A DNA stretch of 64,000 nt from Hysterangium stoloniferum (taxonomy: Eukaryota > Basidiomycota > Agaricomycetes > Hysterangiales > Hysterangiaceae): assembly GCA_015178975.1 (NCBI GenBank), contig WHVD01000021.1, forward strand, positions 682,001 to 746,000, written 5' to 3'. The notes under the pieces are model-generated. The model was given only the letters and a program-made list of their open reading frames with translations, was not told the DNA's origin and ran no database searches. Below are positions 9,291-20,559 of the stretch, one piece after another. The position numbers and the translations under genes were made by a program. The first letter of the stretch is position 1, and each line of letters starts with the position of its first letter.

Positions 9291-11699
9291 CTAATCTATG
9301 CAATTGGTAAAATGATATATCATGAAGTTACAGGTAACTTCCACATTGCAATGAGCTACAATCATGGTCACGGTGTGAAGCAAATAAGTACGGACCGAGA
9401 CGTGTGTATATCTGAGACTCAGTCGTCCGAAATATCCAATATGCACCCCTTTTATGGACCGTGGATCCAGTTTACTAAGCCCTCCTCCTGTTTCGACGGG
9501 GATTTTAGCATAAGCTACACAACCGAGGGGACGCAGGTGAGAAATATTGGGTTTCTTCCCATGCCACAACTCAAAAGGAGTCAAGTTGGGGTTTCTGGTA
9601 GTAGGGATAAAATCCATCACGTATACGATCGCTGCTGCGATTTCGCACCACAGCGCAGAAGGTAACTTATTCTCATACAGGCAAACGCGCACTCGCTCGA
9701 TGATGGTGCGATGACATCGCTCGACAACACCGTTGGACGAAGACGAGTACGCAGTGGTGGTTTCGTGTATAATCCCTTGTTCGTTGAAGTAAGTGGTCCA
9801 CAATAAATTGAAGAATTCGGTGCCTTCGTCGGTACGTATCCTGCGCACCTTCATCCCTGTCTGACGTTCAGTGAGCGCTGTATATTGCTTCAATGCAGCT
9901 AAGGTTCCTTTTGCTTCTTTACTGGACAAGAAGAAAACTTCCGGGTGACCACTGTACCCGTCGACACACGGCATCATGTAACTTCTCCTGCCGATGGACT
10001 GGACTCGGGACAGTCCCCACAAGTCAACATAGGTCCGTTCCCCAATTGCTGTTTCATGCTCATCATTGATGTAGAATGGGCGGCGTGTATGCTTCCCCAT
10101 TATACATCCCTCACATGTCCCTGGTTGGGGCGTCATGGTGGTTACCTGCATGCCACGAATGACGTTGTGATTGGTCATTTGTTGTACAGTATCGTACCGA
10201 ACGTGACCAAGGCGTCGATGCCAGGTATCTATATCGGTTGGTCGGTCGTGGGATTTGGCAGCAAAAGCATGTGCGGTCATCTTGACTACGGCCACTGGGT
10301 GTATTGCCATCTCCGGTGATAATTGCACGCTATCTGGGAGGGGGCCAGCTGGGGGAAAGATGTCGATCTTGTACATTGTTCCTTCTCCCCTCCCATACAT
10401 AAATGGACGACCATCTGGGTTGATAAAAATAACGCCGCCGCCCCCAAAAATTGCATAACATCCACTGTTGTCAAGTTTCCCGATGGACACGAGGTTGTGG
10501 GATAAGGTCAGGCAATGAAGTGCGTCCTGAAATATGAGATTGATAACGCGTCCATCGTATATGCAATGCTTGCTAACTGTCCCCTTTCCGCAGATTGAAA
10601 AAGTGCTACCATTGTTAGCCATAGTCCCATCCTTCCCATTATAATTCTTGTAAGTTTGAAAATCGTTTATATCAATAAAAAAATGATCACTCGCTGTGGA
10701 GTCAGCATAGGTGACAATAGTGCTGTTGGTGGATACCGTTGGATCTACCTGTGTCATAAGGGCGCAGAATTCTCCAGATCCAGGCATGAAGGGAGTAGAG
10801 GGCACGACTGCCACGTTAGCTGTCGACACGTTAGCTGTTGATTTGGTAGGTACACCGTCGGATGGTTTTTGTTGCTGCGCGGCTTGACTTCCACCAGTAC
10901 CAGTCCCCTTCTTTCTCCACCAATCAGGAAACTGACCTTCCATTCCCCCTCCGACTTTGAAACACTTCTCAATCGTGTGTCCTATGTGTTTACAGTTGGG
11001 GTTGGAGCAAACATCACTAGACCGATTAAATTTAGTAGTCGCGAGAGCTTGTGAAGTTTGGGGTGTGGGTTTCCTGTTTCGTGCGATTGTTTTGTCATAT
11101 AAGGTGAGGTTTGATATTACTTCTTTGGAGGTCTTCAGTGAGAAAAGAGTTCCAATTACTAGATCCCACTCCTTAGGCATCGACGCAATCACAATTGTGC
11201 GGAAAGTAGAATCGTCCATTTTTCCCCCTTGCGCGTTGACCTTTGCCCATCCTTCACGTAGTCGTGTGAAATGGGATATGATGTCCGCGCCGTCAATATG
11301 CTTGATTGTACGCAAATCGTTATCGGCATTAAGCAAACCTATATCGGAGGTTGCACTGTGTATCGCTTTCAGGGCGGACCAGGCCTCACTCGCAGTATCG
11401 GACAGTTGAATGCCGTTGCCGATAGGATTCTTGACGTTCAGATCAATCATTGCCTTTGCATATGCGTCGCGCTGTTCCCATTCCTCGGGTGAAGGATTGT
11501 GTGATCCCCAGTAAGTCGTTGGTACAGGGGTAGTATTGGGGGCAAGTTGGGAAGGTTTCTTTATAGTTCCATCCATATACCCTCGGATGCCTCGTGCACC
11601 TGCTGCAGACCAGATAGTGTCGTGCCATGTGAACCAATTGTGTCCATCGAGGCGATCCTCAGGTTGCAACATAAATAGTGCTGGTTGGTGTGACGCCAT
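9291..11699 (-). CDS. Copia Gag-protease-integrase polyprotein, lacks RT
   Basis: 802-residue open frame. The N-terminal gag domain includes LDGHNWFTWHDTIWSAAG. A CCHC zinc knuckle near residue 230 (C-x4-C-x4-H-x4-C, in CSNPNCKHIGHTIEKC) is followed by GGGMEGQFPDWW. An aspartic protease site YADSTASDH lies near residue 330. The integrase HHCC region has HRRLGH and CEGCIMGKHTRRPF. The integrase core has the Asp in YVDLWG, the Asp in RTDEGTEF and the Glu in VVERCHRT, so the DDE triad appears complete. The final ~50 residues after VHIGYFG do not resemble Copia and come from flanking sequence. A normal Copia polyprotein would continue with reverse transcriptase and RNase H, so this copy cannot transpose autonomously. 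Confidence 0.88.
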   Translation of the reverse strand: MASHQPALFMLQPEDRLDGHNWFTWHDTIWSAAGARGIRGYMDGTIKKPSQLAPNTTPVPTTYWGSHNPSPEEWEQRDAYAKAMIDLNVKNPIGNGIQLSDTASEAWSALKAIHSATSDIGLLNADNDLRTIKHIDGADIISHFTRLREGWAKVNAQGGKMDDSTFRTIVIASMPKEWDLVIGTLFSLKTSKEVISNLTLYDKTIARNRKPTPQTSQALATTKFNRSSDVCSNPNCKHIGHTIEKCFKVGGGMEGQFPDWWRKKGTGTGGSQAAQQQKPSDGVPTKSTANVSTANVAVVPSTPFMPGSGEFCALMTQVDPTVSTNSTIVTYADSTASDHFFIDINDFQTYKNYNGKDGTMANNGSTFSICGKGTVSKHCIYDGRVINLIFQDALHCLTLSHNLVSIGKLDNSGCYAIFGGGGVIFINPDGRPFMYGRGEGTMYKIDIFPPAGPLPDSVQLSPEMAIHPVAVVKMTAHAFAAKSHDRPTDIDTWHRRLGHVRYDTVQQMTNHNVIRGMQVTTMTPQPGTCEGCIMGKHTRRPFYINDEHETAIGERTYVDLWGLSRVQSIGRRSYMMPCVDGYSGHPEVFFLSSKEAKGTLAALKQYTALTERQTGMKVRRIRTDEGTEFFNLLWTTYFNEQGIIHETTTAYSSSSNGVVERCHRTIIERVRVCLYENKLPSALWCEIAAAIVYVMDFIPTTRNPNLTPFELWHGKKPNISHLRPLGCVAYAKIPVETGGGLSKLDPRSIKGVHIGYFGRLSLRYTHVSVRTYLLHTVTMIVAHCNVEVTCNFMIYHFTNCID

Positions 11700-11836
11700 A
11701 TTTGTTTTAGTCAGTTGGGTCGGTGTTCAGTTGGTCGAGGTCAAGTTTAGTTGGTCAGGGTCAGGTTCAGTTGGTCAATGTCGGGGTCAGTTTGTTTGGT
11801 CGGTCAATTTCGATGGTTAATTAACAGCTTTGGTCG

Positions 11837-11848
11837 GGGCCCATAACC
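11837..11848 (-). promoter_or_regulatory. Primer-binding site, initiator-tRNA anticodon arm
   Basis: On the minus strand the 12 bases GGTTATGGGCCC directly follow the LTR end. They are complementary to the anticodon stem-loop of eukaryotic initiator methionine tRNA, the half-tRNA priming used by Drosophila copia. The same 12 bases occur at 53511-53522 in the second Copia element. Confidence 0.75.
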
Positions 11849-12010
11849 TGTAAGAAACACGCTCAGTCGACACAGATAGTGATTCGACTAAGATTTACTA
11901 CCTGTAAGAAACACGCTACATTACATCAAGATAAGAATACGAAGACAAGAAATAGTTCGTAGTGACGTACCTCAGTCGACACAGATAGTGATTCGACTGA
12001 GGTATGGGTA
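11849..12010 (-). repeat. Copia LTR (recognisable part) with paired hairpin motif
   Basis: The LTR must end at 11849, next to the primer-binding site. TGTAAGAAACACGCT occurs at 11849 and again at 11903. A motif CAGTCGACACAGATAGTGATTCGACT occurs twice; the second copy (about 11971-12003) forms the 10-bp inverted repeat CCTCAGTCGA/TCGACTGAGG. The outer LTR boundary could not be set because the matching 3' LTR is missing. Confidence 0.6.
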
Positions 12011-12710
12011 TCGAAACATTCAAGGCTAAATAGTAAAATATCTAAATTACGTAGTTGATGGTAGTGAGTCGTGGTATATTAGGCAGGGGATAATGCGGCT
12101 TGGTATAACCGTATACGGGGTGGTGTATCCGTATACGGTGTTGGGTAGCCATTGGTCCGACTGCAAGAGCCTAAAATTCAACACTATGGAATCTCATTCA
12201 AAATCCATGAGTCTGGTAATGAATTTAAGCTGGGTTGTGACACTCACATGGGGGAAAAGACTGGCATCTATGCATGTCAGCATAGAAATGATTATAGATA
12301 ACCGGTTGTATCTTTTTTATTCCTCCCATTCATGCATGACTGCATCCACCTCATTTTCATGCCTGGTGAAAAATCATGGTAAGCTCACATTGATTTTATT
12401 CATTCTTTTATTAATCTCTATCACAGCTTTTCACACTGCAGTGACATCATATGGGCCCGGCACTCCCCCACTTAGCTTACAGGGACCATATGACATCATG
12501 TTGAGGGGTACATCTCATATCTTTTTTATTCCCCTGGATCTGGAACACCAAACCAAGTAGCCTGAGTTGCATTTGTATTTTACCTATTATGTCTCAGATT
12601 TTACCATATATAAGAAGCTCTGCTCCACCACTGAAATATAACTAATTTTAACTTATTTACTACACCACATCTGTGTGTCACTGCAACAGCAGTCTAACTT
12701 AGGATCCCTG
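12011..12710. other. Non-coding stretch, origin unclear
   Basis: About 700 bp without a supported gene; a 155-codon frame at 12093-12560 has no protein character. The left portion may still be LTR. Otherwise nothing is recognised. Confidence 0.45.
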
Positions 12711-12802
12711 CACCTCTAGTTGAGCTTCTGGTAATAATCCTATCCCTTGTCACCTCTAGTTGAGCTTCTGACACCTCTCACCACCTTTAGTAGAGCTTCT
12801 GG
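12711..12802 (+). repeat. Three spaced copies of a 21-bp motif
   Basis: CACCTCTAGTTGAGCTTCTG occurs at 12711 and 12751, and with two changes at 12782. The third copy abuts the left end of the TIR element at 12808, so the repeats may be its target region. Confidence 0.6.
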
Positions 12803-12807
12803 CACTT

Positions 12808-14091
12808 AGGAGGTTGTCTATAATGATTATAATATCAGATGTTTACTGGTAAAATTTATATTTCTACAAAACTCCATCTTTAAATAGTGATATATCCTCT
12901 GAGACTATTATATTGTTAACCACCAACCATAAGAGACAATTCTCCATATTACATCCTAAACAATTCAGAGTCAATTAATAGAGCCTATTGTATATGGTTT
13001 TTGTTAGGATACATACAGGGCGGGTTTCTGGAGAAACCCATGGGATATCTGGTAGGACTTGGCTTCAGCTTATAGGCTGCACCCTCACTAGATCGTGTTG
13101 TCCAATTTCAGACAGGTGGACGGGAATCCCAGGGAGTCTGGGCAGGGGTTGTGGGTCAGAGGTTGTGGGTCGTGAGTCAAGATAGGTGAGAGAGATAGAT
13201 GTGCCGGACCCGTGGGCTCTGACTAGTGTGAGTGGTGTGATTCAAGTAGGAGTTTAGAGTGGAAAATGTATTAGATTACTGAGGGGAATCTAAGCCGCTT
13301 TTCTGACTGGATTGTATGTACAACATCTGCCAGTTTAAATAGACCGTGGAGTGAATGTCATACCGAATCCAGTAATGATGAAACAAAACGAGCAAAACAT
13401 AAAATGGGAATAGTAAACACCAAATTGGTGTTAGGAATGGGATGGAACGGAGTGGAGTCCAAATAGTGACAAATCATAAACCATAACAGGAAACAGAGTG
13501 GGAGTGGAGTCTGAATTGTGACAGGTCATTTGACTAAAATGGGAACGGGGCTCTGTTAGAGAGGTGACGGGTTTTCTGAATGGGGTCCAGTGACTGACGT
13601 GCGGGACAAGGTCAGATATAGACAGAGACGGAGTCCGGTGGGTTTTCCGGTGACTGAAACACAACATAACGAAGTCGAATGTAGACAAGCCTGACATACG
13701 GAGTCCGGCAGGAATTCCGGTAAACTGATAATGGGTGTGTATAGGGTGTGGGTGCGTATAAGTTAGTGCCCAGAGTCCGGTGGGATTTCTGGTCATAACA
13801 ATCAAGTAGAAATCTGTTCAGATTGACAGATCCATTCCAAAGTAATACATATGTATGGAATGGACTATCTAAAGGTATCTATTTTTTAAAAGTATTAGTG
13901 TTTCAAACTACTAAATTTTTTTATTGTCTACTCATATCCGGAAATATTCTTTAGTTTGTAATGTATGAGAGAGTTTAAAACTTTCAAAAAGTTTTGAAAA
14001 CCAAATTATGTTTGAATCACATCCCAGATGTTTAAATGACTTTTAGAGTATATTCGAATTTGGTATACTTAATAGTTTTCAGATATCCTCC
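12808..14091 (-). repeat. Short TIR element, copy 2, interrupted by an LTR
   Basis: Inverted copy of the element at 52666-53327. The left end AGGAGGTTGTC and right end GATATCCTCC form the imperfect terminal inverted repeat. Sequence matches the other copy over 12808-13000 and 13801-14091. Between these parts lies a Gypsy-family LTR (13002-13800), and about 150 bp of the element present in the intact copy are missing at that point. Confidence 0.7.
13002..13800 (-). repeat. Gypsy-family solo LTR
   Basis: 799 bp with TG...CA ends (TGTTAGGATACATACA to GGTCATAACA). It is the reverse complement of the 5' LTR at 56605-57410 with moderate divergence; for example the GAAACCCATGGG region and the CAGTTTAAATAG/ATACCGAATCCAGTAAT region align. 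No internal retroelement sequence is attached and no flanking 5-bp duplication is seen. Confidence 0.8.
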
Positions 14092-14248
14092 CTACTGCCA
14101 CCTTTATAACCTGTAAGATGATGATACCTTTTGAAATAATATGTGACAATAGCGGGAGTTTGTGGGAAATAATGACTCCCTTGGGGTTGTGATGGCCCTT
14201 TTCTCAATGAAATTCAATTCTAAATGAACTACTTTGGGCACTCTGACT

Positions 14249-15520
14249 TCACGGGGCATGGACAGGATTCCACGTCACAGCACCATCTTTGCCCTTGTCC
14301 AGTCCGTCCAACTCTTCCATATCCTGCTTAGACAACGACCAGTCGAAAACATCTGTGTTGCCAAATATCCGCTCTGTTTTCTCTGATTTGGGTAGTGGGA
14401 CGAAGCTGCGGATAGTTTATGGTTGGTTACTGTGGACATAACTCGACTTAAAATTACCCTTTTTGGAGACTCCAACGGATCATGATTTGAGCGGTGGTAC
14501 GGTTATTCTAGAGGGAGACGTGTGAGAATCTTGGGAAATATGTAGGAAGACTTTACCCTCTCAGCTATCTTGGACAGAGTAGGGTCGTCTAGTTTACCTC
14601 TCCTGAGAGGACTGTAGGCTTGAACAACAATCGAGTGAGAACGACAGTATTCCACGATAGGTTTCTGCTGGCAAAATGGATGGAGCTGTTTAGTATAAAT
14701 CCGTTAATATTGAGGTTTGAGGAGAGATAAATAGGGTCGCACCTCGATTTGGTTCACAGCAGGCATGTGATAGCCTGCAGCTTTCAGCTCCTCCAGATGG
14801 TGCACTCCACTGAATATTTTGAATCAATTCCGCTCACAAACGACAATATATTTCGTACTAGTTGGATACTCCCACATTGCGAATTTTACCGTCTTGCTTA
14901 GCTTCTTGCAAAGCACGATATGTCGCTAGGCGCTTCTCCTTGCCAGAGAAGGGGTCGTGGATTAACCAGAGATCTATATATTCTGCATAATTTTAAGGTT
15001 TCGGACCGTAAGTGTATCACTAAAATTACTCACTGAATCGGAAACGCTCCAATGATGCATCTACGCCTTTGAGAGTGCTCTCGTAGCCGTGTGTCTTACT
15101 GACGCACTTGGTTGCTGTACGAATCGATTGGGTCCTCTACATATAGTAATATAGTGTGATATAAGTCAACGTACTAACAAATATGTCTTCTCTGCGCAAA
15201 TTGCTTTCATGAACGGCATCTCCAACGTGTGCCTCACTTTTGTATGCTTGGGCCGTATCCACATGCCTGGGAATGGTAAGGGATAGTACACTTCACTGTG
15301 GGCGGGAGATCACACCGGTATCCGGCCTTGAACGCCTCTAAACATGATTCCTTGGTGTTGTAATTTGCGTAAACACCAAAGCCGAGTACTGGCATTAGAT
15401 GGCCTGTAGGTTCCACCACAAGACGTCAGAATAAAAGGAGTGTTGCTGTCGTCGCAATTCTGCATAAGCACCTGAGGATAATTTTACAGTAGACGCGAGA
15501 TTTAATGCAGAGCTGGACAT
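14249..15520 (-). CDS. Aldo/keto reductase
   Basis: NAD(P)H-dependent oxidoreductase of the AKR superfamily, presumably a cytosolic carbonyl reductase; substrate unknown. Minus-strand start MSSSALNLASTVKLSSG at 15520, then an intron, then HLMPVLGFGVYAN and TKESCLEAFKAGYR. After an intron comes HVDTAQAYKSEAHVGDAV, which supplies the catalytic Asp and Tyr. Next are ATKCVS with the catalytic Lys, and YIDLWLIHDPFSGKEKR with the catalytic His, followed by GKIRNVGVSN. Further exons give VVQAYSPLRRGKLDDP, TAQIMIRWSLQK, VPLPKSEKTERIFGN (cofactor-binding) and GAVTWNPVHAP before the stop at 14249-14251. The tetrad and cofactor motifs are all present and all joins have GT-AG signals, so it looks functional. 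Its immediate 3' flank is duplicated at about 28545-28760. Confidence 0.88.
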
Positions 15521-16425
15521 TGTTTTACAGAAAGAGTTTGGATGAATATGGAGAGTTGACTCGTTGGCCGTTCGACAGTCAGTGTGACTTTACTGGGAGT
15601 AAGACCGTGTTTGAATAATTATGTTAGAATAATTACTTGGAGCCGCCAGTTGCACCCCCAAGGCAATTATTGTATTGATTGGGAGATTTCTGGGGCGTGA
15701 CAAGTCTGCGTGACAGACCGTATATTTAGAGCTTGTGCTGACCCCGAACGAGTGCTGCTCCAAATGTGGTTGAAATCTGGTTGATACAGATGCCCTGTTG
15801 CTCACTTCGGCTCATATGACAATCGATAGGCATCTTATAGTTTGTAGAACCGTTCCCGCCTAATAACTCCTTGGTGTAAGAGTTCCCAGCACACTGCCAT
15901 GCAATAGTGAGTCGCCTAGTTCAAATTCAAGATACTACATGTGATGAGAGTCAACGCCATTCAACCTCCGAGTGAAAAAACATTGAAATATATTCAAGTA
16001 ATGATACAATATTATATATATATATGAAGTCCTTTATGATACGTCAAGACTTGGCCTCGATTATATGGTATACAATATAAAGCATACTCTAGTCAAGCTG
16101 AACACTTTCCTTGATAAGTCACAAGATCGACATCGAGCTCTTATTTGTAATATGTATGGCACTGATGGTTATACAATTTCTCGTTCCGAAGTTCGGGATC
16201 AACCAGCTTATCCATCGTCTTTCCTTCCCAACTCTCTCTCGATCTCCTTGGTTTTTTTTCTCCTTATTATGTTCGAACAAGTCTTAATGTCTTTAGAGAC
16301 AAGAACGATATGAAGTCGAACCGAATAAGGTAGCGCACGGCGGCGGCGGCTATGTAAGCGGATAGATAAGTAGCGGATTCCCGGTAGCCGCCCTCAACGA
16401 TTTGAACGACATTCGGCGCACCAGT
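15521..16425. other. Intergenic between divergent genes
   Basis: Holds the promoters of the aldo/keto reductase (minus) and the PQ-loop gene (plus). An 82-codon frame at 16065-16313 has no recognisable character. A short CGG-rich run lies near 16340. Confidence 0.55.
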
Positions 16426-18310
16426 ATGGCGCGAGAAGAGATCATCTCTGTAGTCTTGGGCTATGTTTCAATAGGATGCTGGCTGGGAGCACAGTTTCCG
16501 TGAGCACATCTCAGTTATTACTTGTATATATACTAAATTTGGGTTGACGTGTCTTGAAGGCAAATCATTGTGAACTTGCGACGCAAGAGCGTCGATGGGC
16601 TGGCCTTGCCGTTTCTTGCAAACTGGTTACTTGGTATGGGATGTCCAGGTTCAGTATGATCCACAATTCACAGTCAATACCAGGTGATACTACCAACTTG
16701 ATCGGATGCATATTGACAGACCAATTGCCATTCCAGACCTACCTGGCAACATACTTCGTTATTGTTGATATCTGTCTCGTATCGCAGTACCTCTATTATG
16801 ATGCGCCCCGCGACGCACAGGCGCTATCTGTACTCACGTCACCATCAGTACGAACATCTCTCGCCCTTCCGTCCCCACACGATAGTTACTTTCCACGAAC
16901 ACGTATACCTCGAGCACGAAGCTCCTCATACTCCGCGGATCCTGGGGTCAAGACCGCTGTTTCGAGTTTGGCGCAGGCAACCTCAGATGTTCACCCAGAT
17001 GCGCTCGCATCCGAAGCGGAGCTCCCCGCCTCACAGAGTAGACGGAGACCTCGAGTGAACCAGCGAGCTACCAGTCTAGAAGGTCTTCCAGAAAGCATGG
17101 TCACAGATACCTATGATCATCACTGGGGCGGGCGGGGCCAGCTTCTCTCCCTTGAGCGCCGTGAGGCTGATGACGAGTCGGAGTCGGCGCCGTCAATTAT
17201 GATCGATTCTTTCCAGTCAGAAGGCGGTGGCCTCGGGCGCAACAAGGGCAAGCATGTCTCATGGACGCGAGAGAGCACAAGTCGGGATAGAGACACACGA
17301 GCCATGTCTCAAGATCCCCCGGCGAGCCAGCCTCCGTCGCCCCAAACTGCCCCGGCAACCATGCGTGGACGCCAACTCACACGCCCTACTATCTACGATT
17401 CGCCCACGACGTCCGATGCAAGTGCTGTCCAGCCGACGCGAGAACGGCGGATTTCCGAAGCGTCCATCGTTAGTGCTGCAGCATCCCGGAGAAGCGCGAG
17501 TATTGTGTTCTTGGGGGTGTTTGCCTTGTTCGGCCTGTCGTCTCGCGCTGGATATCGACCATTTGGTGCTTCGCCATCTGAGGGCAGAGTGTTGCAGGTG
17601 TTGCCAACACCTGAAGCGACGTCTGCCCCACTTCAATTAGCGAATGTTCCACATGTGTCGTCGTCCGACGCTGTTGTCCGTTTACAAGAGTCGGGGTCAT
17701 TTGTATCTGTTTCATTTGCTGCTGGCGATACCAAGAAAGCCATTGGGCATATATCTGCCTGGACTTGCACTACCTTGTACATTACATCACGATTACCTCA
17801 AATCTGGAAAAATGTTTGTCTTCTCGGTCCTCATAAATTCTTCTTTTTTCTGACAAATTCGATATGATAGTATGTTCGGAAATCAGTGGAGGTATGACTT
17901 TACTCTCCGATAATGTGTCGTCCAAGCGCTGACATACGTATGCGGCTAGGGCCTCTCAATATATCTCTTCATTTTCGCATTTCTGGGCAACTTTTTCTAT
18001 GTCCTGTCCATTCTTGCCAATCCCAAGATGGATTTACCCCCGCCTTTGGCTAAGCAATTTCTTCGAGATAGCATACCGTACGCACTCCCATTATTTACTT
18101 ACTCTTTATTTCATTCAAAGACATCTTTGCTTTAGATACTTATTAGGTTCGGGTGGAACCCTCATTTTTGACGTTACGATTGTTTTACAGAGCTTCGTTT
18201 ACGCTCCAAGTAAACGCGCGCTGCGAGCCAGAGCAAGGCGAAAGAGTCTAATGAGCGCCGGTGGGGAGGAAGAGAGGGCATTGTTGGCTGGTGACGCCGA
18301 CGAGCGTTGA
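16426..18310 (+). CDS. PQ-loop membrane transporter (YPQ-type vacuolar amino-acid transporter)
   Basis: Seven-helix PQ-loop protein, related to yeast Ypq/Rtc2 and human PQLC2 exporters of basic amino acids from vacuole or lysosome. Splicing by eye: exon 16426-16499 (MAREEIISVVLG...GAQFP), 16560-16633, 16684-17813, 17871-17891, then from 17950. The first join creates the first PQ motif, FPQIIVNLRRKSVDGLALPF. Exon 3 continues GDTTNLIGCILTDQLPFQTY and LATYFVIVDICLVSQYLYY. A long Ser/Arg-rich cytoplasmic loop follows (about residues 110-310). The second motif RLPQIWKN comes next, joined to YVRKSVEGLSIYLFIFAF, then YVLSILANPKMD and a last helix. The C-terminus is charged. An unspliced open frame from 16554 is misleading because it reads through the first two introns. 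No damage is visible. Confidence 0.88.
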
Positions 18311-18654
18311 AGGGATGACTCTCAAAGGATAGATTTCTTGCAATCAGAGGCTTTGACATTATTGCCTCTTGTATCGTTAAGTCGATATATTCATTATGTA
18401 TCCTAACTTGTAGTTTTTCTGCGGTATTTATGGCAGGTGATTAGGCAATTTATTTAACACATAGATTTATGCAGTCTTGTACTGTGAATGGAGGGAGAGG
18501 TTTATCAGTTTATCAATGGCGAAGCAGATTCAAGACAGTATGGAGTCAAGAGTAACCTACTTCTGACTCATTACCAGTTCAGAGCCCAGCATCCGTGTCC
18601 CCTTGGGCTAATGCTCATGATGATAGCACAAAGAGAAATACATTAATAAAGGAG
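18311..18654. other. Intergenic, nothing recognised
   Basis: 3' flank of the PQ-loop gene; no repeat or gene recognised. Confidence 0.5.
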
Positions 18655-19335
18655 TATGGTTACATATGAGGAAAATATTGGTTGGGACGATTTAAAGGCA
18701 GTTCAAGCACTGACCCTATGACATCTGCAGGAAATTAATTTCCTCTTCTGAAATAGGTAAGAAAAGTGGGCTTGCACTGCAAAATTCTAAATTTGAGAAA
18801 CATTTGTAAATCCATTTACGAAATAACTAAGTTTGATGTACCCTAAAATCTGATTACTAAATTTATTTTTTAACATTAAAACTACATGTGATATTTACTT
18901 GCAAACTAAGTTCAACCTAAAGAGTACGTTTAGTTCCACTCTTGTGTGACCCAAAATCTCTATTTTAAGTAAGATTTAGTGCCCCAATAAAATCCATTTA
19001 TTTAAAGTTCATCTCCTTGGGAAGGATTTTGCCGTGCTCCATAAGGGGTTGCAGAATTGTTGACTTATTGAAGGGTGACGTAACTTCAAAGCAAGCAAAC
19101 TACTTTCAAAGTCCGCTTGAAAGACTCAGGTGCTCACCGTTTGGTTTTGCCTTCCTTATGGAATGTTCTAATTGCCAGCTTTTACAACGTAAATTCTACT
19201 GCCAAAACTGTTTAAAGACTCAGTTCGTGCCAATGTATCTAATTCGGAGTTAGAAGTCTGATCTGCTTTGTTCAGCTTACGAGACGCACGATCAACCATC
19301 CAGCACATTGCCGCAGAGCGGTCAGCTAACGTTGA
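18655..19335 (+). repeat. Parent region of an inverted segmental duplication
   Basis: The promoter and first exons of ATG14 recur in reverse orientation at about 49110-49580. Shared landmarks are GACGATT, CATCTGCAGGAAATTAATTTCC, GGTTTTGCCTTCC with ATGGAATGT, the first zinc-motif exon, and GCCGCAGAGCGGTCAGCT. Internal indels make the copies unequal in length. Confidence 0.8.
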
Positions 19336-20559
19336 ACGGGCGGCCAGGGAGCTAACTACCATTGATAAATCTCGACAGATACGTGCTGAGATCGCTGGTC
19401 TAGAAGAGCGTATAACAGAGGTGCGCAAAGAGACGCAAAGGATCAGGGATGCTCATGCGGCAGGTGTGTGACATTTCTGAGTCATATAACTTTACATTAA
19501 ACGAGGTTATAGCTCGTGAACGTGTTGCCAAGTTGAAAGCCTCAACTGCGGAACGGCGAAAGAATTTGGTTGCTGCACGCGCGTTTCTGGTTCCTTCCCA
19601 ATCTTCCCAATCTTCCCAATCTTCCTCTCTACAGTCATTCCACTCCGGTTTATCCCAAATAAACGAAAATTTGGCCCATACGAGGAAGATTCTAGTTGAA
19701 GAGCTTCTGGACGTCTTTGATGTTGTGGAAGTTGGTGGTCGGCCGTCCCTTGGTGGTACGAAGGGAACTAAAGGTGAATGGATGATAGGAGGTCAGGTCC
19801 TCCCTGTTCCGGGGGATATGAGACGACGTGTGTTTCCCAAATTATATATATAATGTTAAGAATGAAATTGATGAATTCTATAGGATACCCACCTGAATAT
19901 ATTAATGCAGCGTTAACACATACCCTTCATTTTCTAAGTCTGCTGACGTTTTATATCGGCGTCAAACTCCCTTTTGAAGTGACATGGAGTGGCGATGCTG
20001 TCGGAGTGGGCACACCCTACCTATCTGCATGTAAAGGGACGGAATCTGGAGGCTGGGCCAGGTAAGCCCTTTGTTTGGCAATATTTCGCTGACTAACACA
20101 TCATGAAGGTGGTCCGTCAAACACCCACTGCATATTCCCCCCTCATCCCCATCTATGTCCTCCGGCAACGGATCCACGGGATCTGGCACTTCTGCCTCGT
20201 CATCTCAGACGCCATCGTTCACAACCGCCCTTACCATGTTGCTTTATAATACCCTATACTTATGCCATACCCAGTCTCAGCCCGTGCCTCTATCCCAATC
20301 GGGGGAAATACTTCGAAATCTGTGGGCTTTATGTTGCACACCTGAATTAGGACGCCGCAGTCATCAAACTGGCCCCGGTCTTGCTCTTGAGCCACCTACA
20401 CCGCCGTCGTTTACCGTTGACTTCACGCAGCTTCTCCAAGTGACGAGTTCTGGACCGGTACAGCGGAAGAAGCGTCGGTCATTAAGAAGAACAGCCCATG
20501 GACCAGAGGAGCGGGATGTTGAAGCCGACGATTGGGACTTGATAGATGGGGAGTTCTGA
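19158..20559 (+). CDS. ATG14: Autophagy protein ATG14 (UVRAG/ATG14 family)
   Basis: Subunit that targets the Vps34 PI3-kinase complex I to the pre-autophagosomal site. Proposed exons: 19158-19222, 19276-19463, 19513 to about 19835, about 19882-20060, and about 20107 to the end. The N-terminus MECSNCQLLQRKFYCQNC holds the two CxxC zinc motifs typical of ATG14. Splicing 19223-19275 gives KTHLRDARS. Coiled coil runs through IQHIAAERSANVERAAREL and LEERITEVRKETQRI, then ARERVAKLKAS. A run of SQS repeats (about 19597-19627) forms a linker. The C-terminal UV14 domain has WMIGGQVLPVPGDMRR, YPPEYINAALTHTLHF, LLTFYIGVKLPFEVTW and GGWARWSVKHPLHI, ending DDWDLIDGEF. About 370 residues, intact. Atg14 versus UVRAG/Vps38 is decided by the N-terminal cysteine pairs. 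Confidence 0.87.

Larger units (their letters stand above)
9291..11848 (-). mobile_element. Copia retrotransposon internal region, 3'-truncated
   Basis: Ty1/Copia order gag, protease, integrase runs on the minus strand from the primer-binding site (11837-11848) to about 9440. There the recognisable integrase/linker sequence (ending VHIGYFG) gives way to unrelated sequence. Reverse transcriptase, RNase H and the 3' LTR are absent. The remaining frame has no stop or frameshift, so the deletion is recent relative to point decay, or the frame is retained for another reason. Confidence 0.85.

Noticed and set aside
12093..12560. 155-codon plus frame
   Set aside because: Low protein character, no motif, no splice structure, in a repeat-rich zone.
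16554..17867. 437-codon unspliced frame as the full PQ-loop gene
   Set aside because: It reads through introns at 16634-16683 and beyond 17814; splicing restores both PQ motifs and the family N-terminus at 16426.
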